Of a stretch of 64,000 bases of DNA, positions 55,801 to 64,000 are shown piece after piece. A program made the translations under genes and the position numbers. The first letter of the stretch is position 1, and every line of letters starts with the position of its first letter. A model generated the notes under the pieces. It was not told the origin of the DNA, did no database searches, and saw nothing but the letters and a program-made list of their open reading frames with translations. This DNA is from Saprospiraceae bacterium (GTDB lineage Bacteria; Bacteroidota; Bacteroidia; Chitinophagales; Saprospiraceae), in assembly GCA_020631235.1 (NCBI GenBank), contig JAHDHQ010000005.1, positions 101,182 to 165,181 on the forward strand, read 5' to 3'.

Positions 55801-57796
55801 CTGGTGGATCTGGAAATTCGTCACCACATTGAATGACAACATCAGCTATCTGGCCTGATAAAATAGGTGCTTGAGTATCAACTAATTCTATAGATAAAGA
55901 GGTAAACCCTATAACACCGCATGCACTTTCTGCTTGATATTCAATAGTAGTCAAGCCAGATGATGATCCATCACATTCTGCGTCGAAAAAGCTACCTGAC
56001 TCAGATCCAACAACTTCACCATTACAAGTTCCTGCACTCGGAATATAACTATCGATGATCTCTTGTAAATCATCTACTCCACATTCGCCGGTAACCAACA
56101 TTGGTAAATCAAAAGGTGCTAGCCAGACCGGTTGTAATTGGTCTGTAATTATTACTTCATAACTTGCCTCAGCAATATTTCCACAAGCATCTTCGATTAT
56201 GAAGGAGTGTGTTTCAGTCTCAATAATCCCACTTCCATCAGAACAATCATTAGCTACAATTGAAATGGTTTCGATTAATCCAAAGGTAACATCTCCTTCA
56301 CAAGCATCATCTGCGAATATATCTACTCCAATAGCAGGAATATTTGGTAAAAAGTCATCGCCGCAATCATACATAATTGGTTCAGATGGGATACCACTAA
56401 TAATAGGAGCTTGTGTATCTAAAAGCTCTACAGTTATGGATTTATAGCTTGAACTAACTACATCAGGAAAAGGTCCATTTTCATTTCCTGTTTGGTACCA
56501 TTCAGTTAAACTATTTGCTCCGCCACAAATATTTAATTCGTATGCATTATCTAATTTTTCTATCCAATTTTCAAGATTAGGACAATTGTCAGTAACACTT
56601 AAATTTGCTTCTTCATCTAAAATCATTTGGGCTGCATCGTCAACCCCACATTCTCCAATTAATGTTATATTTAAATCTCCTGTAAAAGAAGGTGCAATAC
56701 CATCCATTACACTCACGACGGTTTGACAAGTTGTTTCATTCCCATTTCCATCTTCAATAGACCAATTATAGGTATAATATCCAGGGGTATTACTCCATGA
56801 GTATGGAAATGAACTGCCTGGAATTAAACCGTAAGGACCGAATAAAGTGCCATCAGGGTCAATCAGGGTTACTAGCCCTGATACATCACAATTGTCCATA
56901 AACGTGGGATCAATGATTTCCCATTCTGCTTCACAATTCTCATCAAAGAATACATCAAAACTAGTTGGACATTCCACGAAAACCGGAAATTCAGAATCCG
57001 TAGCTTCGAGTAAAAAATTATAAGCTGGACTTGTACAACCATAATCATCTTCCACAAATATATTGTTCTCACCTGTTTCTATCCATAAATTAATAGCTTC
57101 TACATTTGCTGATGTGGAATTACTTAAATCATTTGCATAAACAGTCGATGCAGCACAAATTCCATCTTCCACCACAATGTCAATTTGTGCTTCAGAGCCA
57201 GGGCATTCTGGCGCTGATCCATTTAAAACGACACTGGTCACAGATGGACAAATATTTCCAAATACAATTTCAGAATAGAATACTTCTGAAAAATAGCTTG
57301 CTTGAAAATTATCATTACAAATTTTTATTTTCCAAATTCCATCAGCATTAATACCATCATCGTTAAGACTGCCAAAATCATCCTCAGGTTGTGATTCCAC
57401 ATAGTATAAACTGCTCCATGTATCTTGAGGTGTAGGGAGTGAAGGACACGGAATGTATCTCACAGCACAAATTCCTCCAGACCATCCGGGAAATGATCCT
57501 GAAGTGGATGCTGCCATTACAAATTCTGAACCATCGGGTGCTTCTAATACTACGTCGACAAAATAGCCGTCAAAGACATCTATATCTATAAAAACTTGAG
57601 TAATGCCTAAATTATCAACGCCTAAATTGCCAATGCCGCTCACACTCACATTAATTTCTTGAGGAGCTCCTACACATTCGTCAAATACAGGACCGGTAAA
57701 GTCTCCAACGAAAGTTTGTGCAAAAGCACTTCCTGTTAAACTTATAAAAAGTAAAATTTTTAAATAATTAATAATGGTAAGTAGATAGGATTTCAT
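52856..57796 (-). CDS. Giant surface adhesin with nine ~76-aa repeats and T9SS sorting domain
   Basis: 1646 aa from the Met that opens the signal peptide (MKSYLLTI, ends SAFAQ). Residues ~15-165 resemble a proprotein convertase P-domain (VFIDIDVFDGYFVDVVLEAPDGSEF and GIWKIKICND). Cys-rich HYR/Ig-like modules follow with VTLIDPDGT and CGDEFPDPP-type motifs. Nine tandem repeats come next, each with GGxLDC, WxGPNGF and GxYTVxxTxxNGC. One SprB-type repeat (TIEVSFENTPASPAGFDG, VTDVHGCTSTF) precedes the type A sorting domain (YPNPATNHITV, ending SKQISIIK). It is exported by the T9SS and cut by PorU. Own promoter with the shared palindrome and own terminator. Confidence 0.85.
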   Translation of the reverse strand: MKSYLLTIINYLKILLFISLTGSAFAQTFVGDFTGPVFDECVGAPQEINVSVSGIGNLGVDNLGITQVFIDIDVFDGYFVDVVLEAPDGSEFVMAASTSGSFPGWSGGICAVRYIPCPSLPTPQDTWSSLYYVESQPEDDFGSLNDDGINADGIWKIKICNDNFQASYFSEVFYSEIVFGNICPSVTSVVLNGSAPECPGSEAQIDIVVEDGICAASTVYANDLSNSTSANVEAINLWIETGENNIFVEDDYGCTSPAYNFLLEATDSEFPVFVECPTSFDVFFDENCEAEWEIIDPTFMDNCDVSGLVTLIDPDGTLFGPYGLIPGSSFPYSWSNTPGYYTYNWSIEDGNGNETTCQTVVSVMDGIAPSFTGDLNITLIGECGVDDAAQMILDEEANLSVTDNCPNLENWIEKLDNAYELNICGGANSLTEWYQTGNENGPFPDVVSSSYKSITVELLDTQAPIISGIPSEPIMYDCGDDFLPNIPAIGVDIFADDACEGDVTFGLIETISIVANDCSDGSGIIETETHSFIIEDACGNIAEASYEVIITDQLQPVWLAPFDLPMLVTGECGVDDLQEIIDSYIPSAGTCNGEVVGSESGSFFDAECDGSSSGLTTIEYQAESACGVIGFTSLSIELVDTQAPILSGQIADVVIQCGDEFPDPPVLMSMDACNGDVSDLIEFTITSSTDDCDANIVEVYTYTYTASDYCGNAVSYNWNVSIENNFSIDLGEDIVLCDVPDYEITAEAGTSYLWSTGETTQSITVNTTDNYSVVVYSENGCCAEDNINVNFETAPDLTAEGGTLDCQGGAITLSANSTSDVTYSWQGPGGFSSNEQNPIVSQAGTYTVTAETLDGCTASAQVEVLTDTNVPDLTTVGGVIDCNNAETSLSASSDTEGVTYTWTGPNGFTSDESTISVDEAGIYTVTIMAPNGCVATGLAVASEDLTIPVVIAEGGMLNCANESTTISVSSPDEGVTFEWEGPNGFSSEESSPIVSEAGDYTATAIGQNGCMNSVMVQVSFDGEGPDLTATGGLLNCENNVITISANSTDENVNYMWTGPDDFEAAIANPQVNTAGSYTVVATGTNGCTSMMTVEVTADDDLPVISLTGGVIDCNNSTVIINVEINNEDVIYAWSGPNNFTSDDKNIEVAEPGVYTIEVTSTNGCNANTFIVIEEDFNSPIPVVFDGQINCAQPTTNLQGSVEGENINIMWTGPNGFTSSELTPEVSEGGMYVLTVTGQNGCSGVASLTIEEDFEFPEVEITGGTLDCQNEFIVISASADVEVSYLWSGPSSFTSSEPNPTVVEAGFYTVEATSANGCVSVATVEVFSDVVTPEIFATGGTLDCNNAVINLSVTSDDDVSVMWTGPNGFISIDPNPLVQNAGEYTVVATAANGCSVTSTVEVLADFNDPVFDLEASIIDCFDNLGDITLTNPPNGSSFEWNGPEGFESFDQNIQAGVAGIYTVIVTGPNGCQATQSTLLENPPTIEVSFENTPASPAGFDGTSNITVIEGDGPFDFEWEDGQQGSFAEGLNEGRIEVYVTDVHGCTSTFETVIETISSNQHLTIVNSFKAYPNPATNHITVDLQSSEYFEGTLNVFNYQGQLVHKQTINQTDSITETIDISMIPAGNYLLQIIGPNIKASKQISIIK
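53352..55418 (-). repeat. Nine tandem repeats of about 230 bp inside the adhesin gene
   Basis: Nine coding units of about 75-77 residues, each with two Cys (one after GGxL, one in NGC), a WxGPxxF core and an AGxYTV strand. They are diverged at the DNA level, so recent expansion is not evident. Confidence 0.8.
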
Positions 57797-57823
57797 AATT
57801 ACTTGTTTGATTATATAATATCT

Positions 57824-57869
57824 CAAAAGTAATTTGATGATCCATCCTCTCAGTCACATGAAAATGTGA
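57824..57869 (-). promoter_or_regulatory. Operator-promoter of the adhesin gene (site 3 of 3)
   Basis: Palindrome TCACATGAAAATGTGA at 57854-57869, identical to site 1, then exactly 22 nt, then TACTTTTG (57831-57824, minus), a perfect TAnnTTTG. It is 58 nt before the start codon. Confidence 0.75.
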
Positions 57870-57980
57870 AATTGCAGGTGTTAAAAGCAAAAAAATAGTG
57901 ATTATGATCTATCTTCCAAAATATAAGCTTATTTAAAATCGCTTCAAATGAGTACCCCAAAGACAGATTATTTGTAATAA

Positions 57981-58010
57981 AAAAAAGCGCTTCACCAGAA
58001 GCGCTTTTTT
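57981..58010. terminator. Bidirectional-looking terminator of the TPR gene
   Basis: A perfect 13-bp stem AAAAAAGCGCTTC / GAAGCGCTTTTTT with a 4-nt loop; T runs on both strands. It serves the minus-strand TPR gene. Confidence 0.85.
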
Positions 58011-58029
58011 TTTATGTTTAGTTTAAGTT

Positions 58030-59436
58030 TTATTTAAACCTGACCCTTACTGTTTCACCGATCCAGCAAGGAACTTTCACTGATTGTCCAGCCTTAACTT
58101 TTCTCATAAAGCCTTCTTGTTTTTCCGGTAATGAAGCATAGTATTTGCTTAATCTAGATTGCGCTTCTTCAGCAGCTTCCGGATCAATACTTTTTGCGTA
58201 TTCATATTTTTCCATAGCAGCAATTATAGCTAGTCTAACAGCCCAGTCATCACCACATCCACGAGCAGAACTTCCATACATATCACCTATGGTTATGTAA
58301 GGATCTCCCCAATTCGGTCTTAATTTGGCTGCTTCTCTTGCATTGTTCCTAGCATCACTATACTTCTTGAATTTACTATATTGAATTTTAGCGACAGAAA
58401 GTAAGTAACTTGCTTTTTTTACATTGTCAGTTTCCTTGGCAATGGCTTTTTCGTAGTAAGAAATAGCTCCTTGAAAATCACCCTCTTGTCTAAGTTTTTT
58501 TGCGTATTTCGCCGGATTATTCTCCTTATCGTCAGATAACATTTGAGCATTCGCTGCGGCAGCATAAGTTTTCCATTTGCCGTCTAGTTCCTTAACTAAT
58601 TCGTCATCATCAGCACAACCTTGGGCTTTTAGCTTTGCAAGTACTTTCTTTATAACATCTTTGTCATCAGGGTTAGCATCGTACTCAGGTCTTAATTTGT
58701 TTTTGAAAAATTCACAATCAAATATTTCACTTTCCACCGGCGCATAGTGCACTTTAGATGCTTTCCATGCTTGTTCGAAATAAGTGCCGTAATCTGCATT
58801 GTTTTCTATGTTATGTTGGGCAATTTTTTCTAGAGACTGGTAAATCTCTAAAGCTTGTGCTTTTTCTATTTTACCCTTTTGGTATTGATACACTGCAATT
58901 TTTGCCAGTGGATCGAAAACAATATATTCCACATCATTACCACCTAAGTTCATCGCTTCTTGTAAAACTTCAAAGTTTTTAGAATAGGGAGAATTTAGAG
59001 AATAGTACATATCATATCCTTGTCTACCTCGTAAATAGGAGATACGTTGGTTTACACATTCTTCTGTATCTCCACATTTTAAAGAAATGCTTTTTGCTCT
59101 GTAACATTCTACTGCTTGGTCATATAAGGCTACAACTTTGCTTGCAAATTCTTTTTTCTCAGCATCATCTGTAGAGTTTTGAAATTTGTGAAGATAGATT
59201 TTAGCTCCATCTGTCATATGGTAATCTCTTTTTCCGTCTGCGGCTGGGGCTATATCGTATGCTTTTTGCCAGTTTTCGAAGGCAGTAGAATAATCTTCCG
59301 TCTTTAAGGCTGATCGATAGATAGAGTGTGCATCTGTAGCTTCACTTTCTTTTTCATTTCCAATCCAATTTGCACATTGTGCATTTCCAAATGTAGCTAT
59401 TCCAACAAAGAATAACATGTACATCAATTTACTCAT
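58030..59436 (-). CDS. Exported TPR protein, paralogue of the 36-37.7 kb lipoprotein
   Basis: 468 aa with a cleavable signal peptide (ends GNAQ), not a lipobox. Helical TPR-like body: YSTAFENWQKAYDIAPAADGKRDYH near the front, FQGAISYYEKAIAKETDN and AAKLRPNWGDPYITIGDMYG near the end, and a final KVPCWIGETVRVRF. Each of these has a counterpart in the lipoprotein at 36235-37659. Having one copy lipidated and the other soluble suggests division of labour between membrane and periplasm. It follows the purH-coaX-barrel genes on the same strand with a 95-bp gap. Confidence 0.75.
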   Translation of the reverse strand: MSKLMYMLFFVGIATFGNAQCANWIGNEKESEATDAHSIYRSALKTEDYSTAFENWQKAYDIAPAADGKRDYHMTDGAKIYLHKFQNSTDDAEKKEFASKVVALYDQAVECYRAKSISLKCGDTEECVNQRISYLRGRQGYDMYYSLNSPYSKNFEVLQEAMNLGGNDVEYIVFDPLAKIAVYQYQKGKIEKAQALEIYQSLEKIAQHNIENNADYGTYFEQAWKASKVHYAPVESEIFDCEFFKNKLRPEYDANPDDKDVIKKVLAKLKAQGCADDDELVKELDGKWKTYAAAANAQMLSDDKENNPAKYAKKLRQEGDFQGAISYYEKAIAKETDNVKKASYLLSVAKIQYSKFKKYSDARNNAREAAKLRPNWGDPYITIGDMYGSSARGCGDDWAVRLAIIAAMEKYEYAKSIDPEAAEEAQSRLSKYYASLPEKQEGFMRKVKAGQSVKVPCWIGETVRVRFK

Positions 59437-59531
59437 AGCTTAAGTTTATTTGGTGCTTTTTCAGTGTTTAATAAATACAATGTCAAGATGATATAATTTT
59501 CTATTATGGTGTGTTAAAGGAATTTTAAAGT

Positions 59532-60869
59532 TTAGTTATACTTCCTTTTAAGGAACCACTCATCGTCATTAAATGAGAATCCGAATCTCAATTCCATATA
59601 ATTTTCAACAAGAACTTCAGAGGCCATCTTTCGGCCTAATGCAATATTTATATCCGCAATAGAAGATTTACGTTGGTATATAAATGGCATACCTAAACCA
59701 AAGGTAACTCCCATGTTGCTCACTTGGTTTCCATTAAAACTAGAAGGCTCTGTTCTTGTATAAAAACCTGCTTTATAATTAATTCTTGATAAAAAGTTTG
59801 TGATCGAATTGTATTTTGGTACATAATAAAACCCGACATTGAAAGAGTTAATATCACTTAAAGATCTAGGGTCTACGTCGTTTGTATAACTAGACCATGG
59901 GGAAGTACTATAAGCAACTGAGGCACCCCATTTATTGCCAGCTTTATAACTCAATCCGAAACCTATTGTACCTGGAATAGTCATCATACCTGCACTATCT
60001 TGAACAAAAGTTAAAGTATCAATGATATCGCTTGTGTTGGTGGCATTTAAAAAAGTAAATTCACTACTGGTTTCACTTGTATTCGCATTAGAATTACTTG
60101 AATAGTGGAGACCTGCTGTTAATATATTTTTTGGTATTAGTTTATCTTCATCCAAGGCTTTCTTGTTAAGAATGTGAGAATACATCAAGCCACCATCCAC
60201 TTGGAAGCCTCTGATGGAATAAGCCGTCGTAAAAATGTTATTAAAGGGATTTAGATAGTCCACATAAAAGATGTTTTTCTCATAGTTAATTCTACCAAAA
60301 ATGTAGCCTAGATTTACCCCAGCAGAAAAGCCATCATACTGAAAACTATTACCCCACAATAGTTTAGTTGTTCCACCATAACCCGTATAATTTCTTTCTA
60401 TTTGACCGACTCCTTCGATGGTTTCTGTTGTGGTTAGATTATAACCTACTTTAGAATACTGCTGTAAAGAAAAGCACATACCTAGGTTATACTTTCTTTC
60501 AATGGGACTAAGGGTTCTGTTAATAGAGTTAAACAAAGGAAAGGCGATAGACATATAATCAAAGCCACCTGTCCAATTTCGATAGTTACTGTTATCAGTC
60601 GATAGATCATAATATTTTGCACTCAATCCTAAGTCAAAACTGGTTTTTTTCAAATACCCATAAGAGGCCGGATTCAGAGTGTTTGTTTGTGACTCACTGT
60701 AATAACCTGATGCGGCAAAGCCCATACCGGCAGTCGAAGAAAAGACTTGTGGGTACAAATCACCTATTCCAAATCTTGAGAAAATAGAATTATTCTGAGC
60801 CTGTCCTTGTAAAAGTAAGGGCAGCAATATGAGATTTGATAATATAATTAATCTAGCTACAATATTCAT
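59532..60869 (-). CDS. Outer-membrane barrel protein linked to coaX
   Basis: 445 aa, signal peptide ending LQGQA. The mature start NNSIFSRFGIGDLYPQVFSSTAGMGFAA followed by SQTNTLNPASYGYL is typical of FadL/OmpP1-like barrels of Bacteroidota (the NPASY motif is shared with PorV and PorP relatives). Amphipathic strands continue to the final LRFGFSF segment near the end. It overlaps the 3' end of coaX by 17 bp; this coaX-barrel pairing is frequent in the phylum as far as I recall. Cargo unknown; a hydrophobic-compound channel is possible. Confidence 0.75.
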   Translation of the reverse strand: MNIVARLIILSNLILLPLLLQGQAQNNSIFSRFGIGDLYPQVFSSTAGMGFAASGYYSESQTNTLNPASYGYLKKTSFDLGLSAKYYDLSTDNSNYRNWTGGFDYMSIAFPLFNSINRTLSPIERKYNLGMCFSLQQYSKVGYNLTTTETIEGVGQIERNYTGYGGTTKLLWGNSFQYDGFSAGVNLGYIFGRINYEKNIFYVDYLNPFNNIFTTAYSIRGFQVDGGLMYSHILNKKALDEDKLIPKNILTAGLHYSSNSNANTSETSSEFTFLNATNTSDIIDTLTFVQDSAGMMTIPGTIGFGLSYKAGNKWGASVAYSTSPWSSYTNDVDPRSLSDINSFNVGFYYVPKYNSITNFLSRINYKAGFYTRTEPSSFNGNQVSNMGVTFGLGMPFIYQRKSSIADINIALGRKMASEVLVENYMELRFGFSFNDDEWFLKRKYN

Positions 60870-61572
60870 TTAAGTAGTTTAATCCATCCAAGATGAGAAA
60901 TGGAAGCACAAATATCTCAGTTTCTAACAACTCTGCAAAATCATTTGCTGCTCCGCCTGTAAAAATCACCTTTAATTCAGGGTATTTGTCCTTCATTAAA
61001 GATATATAACCTTTTAATTCAAATAATATTCCATAAAATGCACCATTTTCCAGTGCCATTGCTGTTGACCTACCCAAAATTTCATCATGTTTTTTAAGAT
61101 GACCTAATGGAAGCTTGGACGTCATTTGATCCATCGCATCTAAGCGCATCTTCCAGCCTGGAGAAATATTGCCTCCTAGAAACCGCTTATCTGCAGTCAG
61201 TATATCAATCGTCAAACAAGTTCCTAAATCAACCACTAAGCAGTGTTGACCAGGAAAATGATTTAATGCTCCTAAGCATGCAGTAATTCTATCAACTCCC
61301 AATGTGGTAGGCGTATCATATTCTAGAGTCAAAGGCATTTGAGAGTCATGCCCCACAATGGTATATTCTTTTGGAATATCTAAGCGATTAAGCAGTTGAT
61401 CAGTGTTTTTTCTAACTGAGCTCACCCATACGTTCTGGATGTTTTGTCTATGTAAGAAAAGGCTTAGTTCTGGATCTTCTTCATTTTTAATTTTAATGAA
61501 GTCAACCATCAAAGAGCCATCATAAAGAGCTAGTTTGATAAAAGTATTTCCTATGTCTATACTTAGGTTCAA
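60853..61572 (-). CDS. coaX: Type III pantothenate kinase
   Basis: 239 aa, normal for CoaX. The phosphate motif at the start is SIDIGNTFIKLALYDG. YDTPTTLGVDRITA, VVDLGTCLTIDI and GGNISPGWKMRLDAM are present, and FTGGAANDF closes the ASKHA fold. It phosphorylates pantothenate in coenzyme A synthesis and is insensitive to CoA feedback in known members. It begins 4 bp after purH and overlaps the downstream barrel gene. Confidence 0.93.
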   Translation of the reverse strand: MNLSIDIGNTFIKLALYDGSLMVDFIKIKNEEDPELSLFLHRQNIQNVWVSSVRKNTDQLLNRLDIPKEYTIVGHDSQMPLTLEYDTPTTLGVDRITACLGALNHFPGQHCLVVDLGTCLTIDILTADKRFLGGNISPGWKMRLDAMDQMTSKLPLGHLKKHDEILGRSTAMALENGAFYGILFELKGYISLMKDKYPELKVIFTGGAANDFAELLETEIFVLPFLILDGLNYLNEYCS

Positions 61573-61576
61573 GCCA

Positions 61577-63094
61577 TTAGTGTTTAAAATGTCTAACCCC
61601 TGTAAAGACCATGGCGATGTTTAGATCGTTACAAGCATCTATACTCATTTGATCATTAATCGACCCACCGGGCTGAACAATCGCGCTTACTCCTGCCTCA
61701 CCAGCAAGTTTGACACAATCAGGGAAAGGGAAAAAAGCATCCGAGGCCATTACGGAACCAGTGGTGTCGAAACCAAATTTTTCAGCCTTTTCTATAGCTT
61801 GTTTGCAGGCGTCAACTCTCGAAGTTTGGCCACAGCCCATACCGATCAATTGATTGTTTTTCACAAGGACTATAGTATTTGATTTTAAGTGTTTGACACA
61901 TTTATTTGCAAAAGCTAAAGCCATTAATTCTTCTTCCGTAGCTTCCTTGAAGGTCTTATTTTCAAAAGATGATTTATCTTCCACTTGGGCATCAGTATCT
62001 TGGACAATAACTCCGTCTAAAATGGATTTATATTGTTTATCTGAAGAAGGATATCTGTTAAGTTCTAGGAGTACTCTTTTTTTCTTCTTAGTGAGAAGTT
62101 GGATAGCTTCTTCAGAAAAAGAGGGTGCAATGAGCACTTCATAAAAGATTTCATTGATTGCGCTCGCGGTTTCTAAATCGATCTCAGCATTGAAAATAAT
62201 AACTCCTCCGAAGGCCGATGTTGGGTCACCAGCCAGGGCATCTCTCCAAGCGTCTATCATACGTGATCTGGTAGCGACTCCACAGGCGTTTGTATGTTTT
62301 AATACACAGCAAGTAATCGGATTATCCTTAAATTCTTTCATTAATTGGATAGCTGCATCTACGTCTACTAGATTATTAAAGGACACAGCTTTGCCAGAAA
62401 TTTGTCTAAACATCGGCGCTAATTCACCAAAGAAAATACCTTTTTGATGTGGATTTTCTCCGTACCTCAGAGAAGTTGAATGAGCAAAATTGACACTAAA
62501 CTTTTTTTCTTGTGACAAATAACTAGAAATGTGGTTGTCGTAGTTTGATGAGATGTTAAACGCGGCTGCAGCAAGATTTTTTCTTTGTTCAATGCCGCTT
62601 GACGCTTTTTGTTCTAGTATATTTTTTAGTGTAGGGTACTGGTCTTTGGATGGGATAACGACAACATCCTTAAAGTTTTTAGCAGCCGCACGAATTAAAG
62701 CTATACCGCCAATATCGATTTTCTCAATAATCGCCGATTCGTCATTTGTATTTTTTACAGTTTCTTCGAACGGATAAAGATCTACAATAACTAAATCAAA
62801 AGTGGGTATGGCATATTCTGATAATTCTGCAAGATGACCTTCTTCTCTTTTAGCTAAGATACCTCCAAAAACTTTTGGATGTAAGGTTTTTACTCGGCCT
62901 CCAAGAATTGAAGGGTAGCCAGTCAGTTCTTCTACTTTATGGAGGTCTACTTCATAATTTTCTAGAAAAGCATAAGTTCCGCCAGTGGAATAAACTTTGA
63001 CCTGATTAGCAATAAGTCCGGGAATAATATTTTCAAGTCCATCTTTATGAAAAACTGAAATGAGGGCTGATTTTATTTGAATAGGTTCTTGCAT
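61577..63094 (-). CDS. purH: Bifunctional AICAR transformylase / IMP cyclohydrolase
   Basis: 505 aa from the ATG at 63094 (the ORF track begins three codons earlier at a TTG). The N-terminal cyclohydrolase half has SALISVFHKDGLE, STGGTYAFL and GGRVKTLHPKVFGGIL. The transformylase half has LRYGENPHQKG, CVLKHTNACGVA, GDPTSAFGGVI and the end motif IVQPGGSINDQ. It catalyses the last two steps of IMP synthesis. First gene of a purH-coaX-barrel run, with a TATATTTG box upstream. Confidence 0.95.
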   Translation of the reverse strand: MQEPIQIKSALISVFHKDGLENIIPGLIANQVKVYSTGGTYAFLENYEVDLHKVEELTGYPSILGGRVKTLHPKVFGGILAKREEGHLAELSEYAIPTFDLVIVDLYPFEETVKNTNDESAIIEKIDIGGIALIRAAAKNFKDVVVIPSKDQYPTLKNILEQKASSGIEQRKNLAAAAFNISSNYDNHISSYLSQEKKFSVNFAHSTSLRYGENPHQKGIFFGELAPMFRQISGKAVSFNNLVDVDAAIQLMKEFKDNPITCCVLKHTNACGVATRSRMIDAWRDALAGDPTSAFGGVIIFNAEIDLETASAINEIFYEVLIAPSFSEEAIQLLTKKKKRVLLELNRYPSSDKQYKSILDGVIVQDTDAQVEDKSSFENKTFKEATEEELMALAFANKCVKHLKSNTIVLVKNNQLIGMGCGQTSRVDACKQAIEKAEKFGFDTTGSVMASDAFFPFPDCVKLAGEAGVSAIVQPGGSINDQMSIDACNDLNIAMVFTGVRHFKH

Positions 63095-63145
63095 CCTTAG
63101 CAATTGGTTTTAAAATGGGTGGTTTATATTCCATTTAACAAGCCG

Positions 63146-63153
63146 CAAATATA
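63146..63153 (-). promoter_or_regulatory. -7 promoter element of purH
   Basis: TATATTTG on the minus strand, a perfect TAnnTTTG match, about 50 nt before the ATG. The -33 element is not clear. Confidence 0.45.
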
Positions 63154-63207
63154 CTATTAAAACCCAGTTTTAAGGATAGCTCAAGTTTAATTATCTGAGT
63201 AAAAAAA

Positions 63208-63792
63208 CTAAGATAAATTTAAGATGTTGCCCATACTGTAACAAACTCTACATCTTGGTTCGTATTTGTCTTTCTCGCCTAATAAAACGGTTTCATTTTC
63301 TTCACTCAGTCTATACGAATGTGTGGCTAGACTTCCACAATGTGGACAAATGGCGTGGACTTTTGTGATGTACTCAGCTACAGCTAAAAGTTGCGGAATT
63401 GGACCAAAGGGATTTCCTCGAAAATCCATATCCAGTCCAGCTATGATCACTCGTATGCCTCGTATTGCTAATTGTTGGCAAACTGCTGTAAGATCTTCAT
63501 CAAAAAACTGGGCTTCATCTATTCCGACCACATTTACATCATGAATGTGTGCCAAAATTTCTCTGCTTTTTTCCAGGGGTAAAGATTGGATAGCGTTATC
63601 GTCATGAGAAACGACTGCTTGCTCATCGTAACGGACGTCTTTGGCTGGTTTAAAGATGGCTACTTTTTGATTTGCTATCTTAGCTCTTTTAAGTCTTCTG
63701 ATTAGTTCCTCAGTTTTGCCCGAAAACATAGAGCCACAAATGACTTCGATCCAGCCGCTGCGCTGGCCTCTAAAACTGGGTTCTAAAAACAT
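63208..63792 (-). CDS. tdk: Thymidine kinase, type II
   Basis: 194 aa. P-loop [14 protein letters not shown] (residues ~22-35), Walker B-type [12 protein letters not shown], and FRGNPFGP with the lasso region. Zinc-binding Cys pairs ICPHCG and RCRVC lie in the C-terminal half. It phosphorylates thymidine in the salvage pathway. Length and motifs are standard for the TK1-like family. Confidence 0.95.
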   Translation of the reverse strand: MFLEPSFRGQRSGWIEVICGSMFSGKTEELIRRLKRAKIANQKVAIFKPAKDVRYDEQAVVSHDDNAIQSLPLEKSREILAHIHDVNVVGIDEAQFFDEDLTAVCQQLAIRGIRVIIAGLDMDFRGNPFGPIPQLLAVAEYITKVHAICPHCGSLATHSYRLSEENETVLLGEKDKYEPRCRVCYSMGNILNLS

Positions 63793-63809
63793 GAAGGTTA
63801 ATTTTTTAT

Positions 63810-63817
63810 CAAAATTA
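63810..63817 (-). promoter_or_regulatory. -7 promoter element of tdk
   Basis: TAATTTTG on the minus strand matches TAnnTTTG and ends 17 nt before the ATG. Confidence 0.45.
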
Positions 63818-63929
63818 TCAAATTAATACATTTTAGCATATTATTTGATGTATTACAATTAATTATAATATGTTAAAATAGGAATAAAGTAGGCTTAAAA
63901 TCAGTTTATACATACAAATACAGGGAAAT

Positions 63930-64000
63930 ATGGACTTAACATCATTTAAGAAAAAATTTAAAAAAGTAGAAACTTTGCTGACCATGATCGAGGGTGTGGG
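63930..64000 (+). CDS. Start of an unidentified gene cut by the right edge
   Basis: An ATG at 63930 opens a frame to the edge (about 23 codons: MDLTSFKKKFKKVETLLTMI, then EGVG). It is Lys-rich and probably helical. Too short to identify; whether it is real depends on the missing sequence. Confidence 0.45.
   Translation, partial: MDLTSFKKKFKKVETLLTMIEGV

Overview
This window comes from a low-GC member of the Bacteroidota. The evidence is a type IX secretion / gliding cluster (two porV copies, porU, a porP/sprF-type gene, gldJ), several secreted proteins with C-terminal T9SS sorting domains, SprB/PKD-like adhesin repeats, and promoters of the Bacteroidota form (TTTG, about 18-20 bp, TAnnTTTG). 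A Saprospiria-like lineage would fit, but that is a guess from gene style. I see no phage, insertion sequence, CRISPR array or tRNA gene. RNase P RNA is present.

Layout. 1-10.4 kb holds mostly exported proteins: a truncated L-type-lectin surface protein, an M4 metalloprotease with a sorting tail, an M28 peptidase, a small barrel and a secreted deiminase with a sorting tail. 10.7-16 kb holds small envelope and metal genes (a MerC-like/HupE-like pair behind a perfect 21-bp palindrome, OsmC, LysM protein, Omp28-like lipoprotein) and rfbB-rfbA. 16-20 kb holds a large orphan histidine kinase and rnpB. 20-31.6 kb is the T9SS/gliding block (porV-porV-porU on minus; sprF-like, gldJ, murF on plus), followed by a ureohydrolase-fold protein that has lost its metal motifs. 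32-39.5 kb holds an OmpA-family protein, Bax inhibitor-like, M48 protease, a TPR lipoprotein and an asymmetric ABC-F protein.

39.6-57.8 kb is the most unusual part. A TPR histidine kinase and a LuxR-type response regulator lie tail to tail. They are followed by a minus-strand operon (outer-membrane barrel, 2037-aa TANFOR-like giant, fibronectin-III protein) and a separately transcribed 1.6-kaa adhesin with nine ~76-aa repeats. The regulator gene, the operon and the adhesin gene all have the same 16-bp palindrome (TCACAT-N4-ATGTGA), each exactly 22 bp upstream of a TAnnTTT(G/A) box. This suggests that the two-component system controls itself and a private surface module.

58-64 kb holds a second TPR protein paralogous to the one at 36-37.7 kb, then housekeeping genes purH, coaX with a barrel gene, tdk, and the start of an unidentified gene at the right edge.
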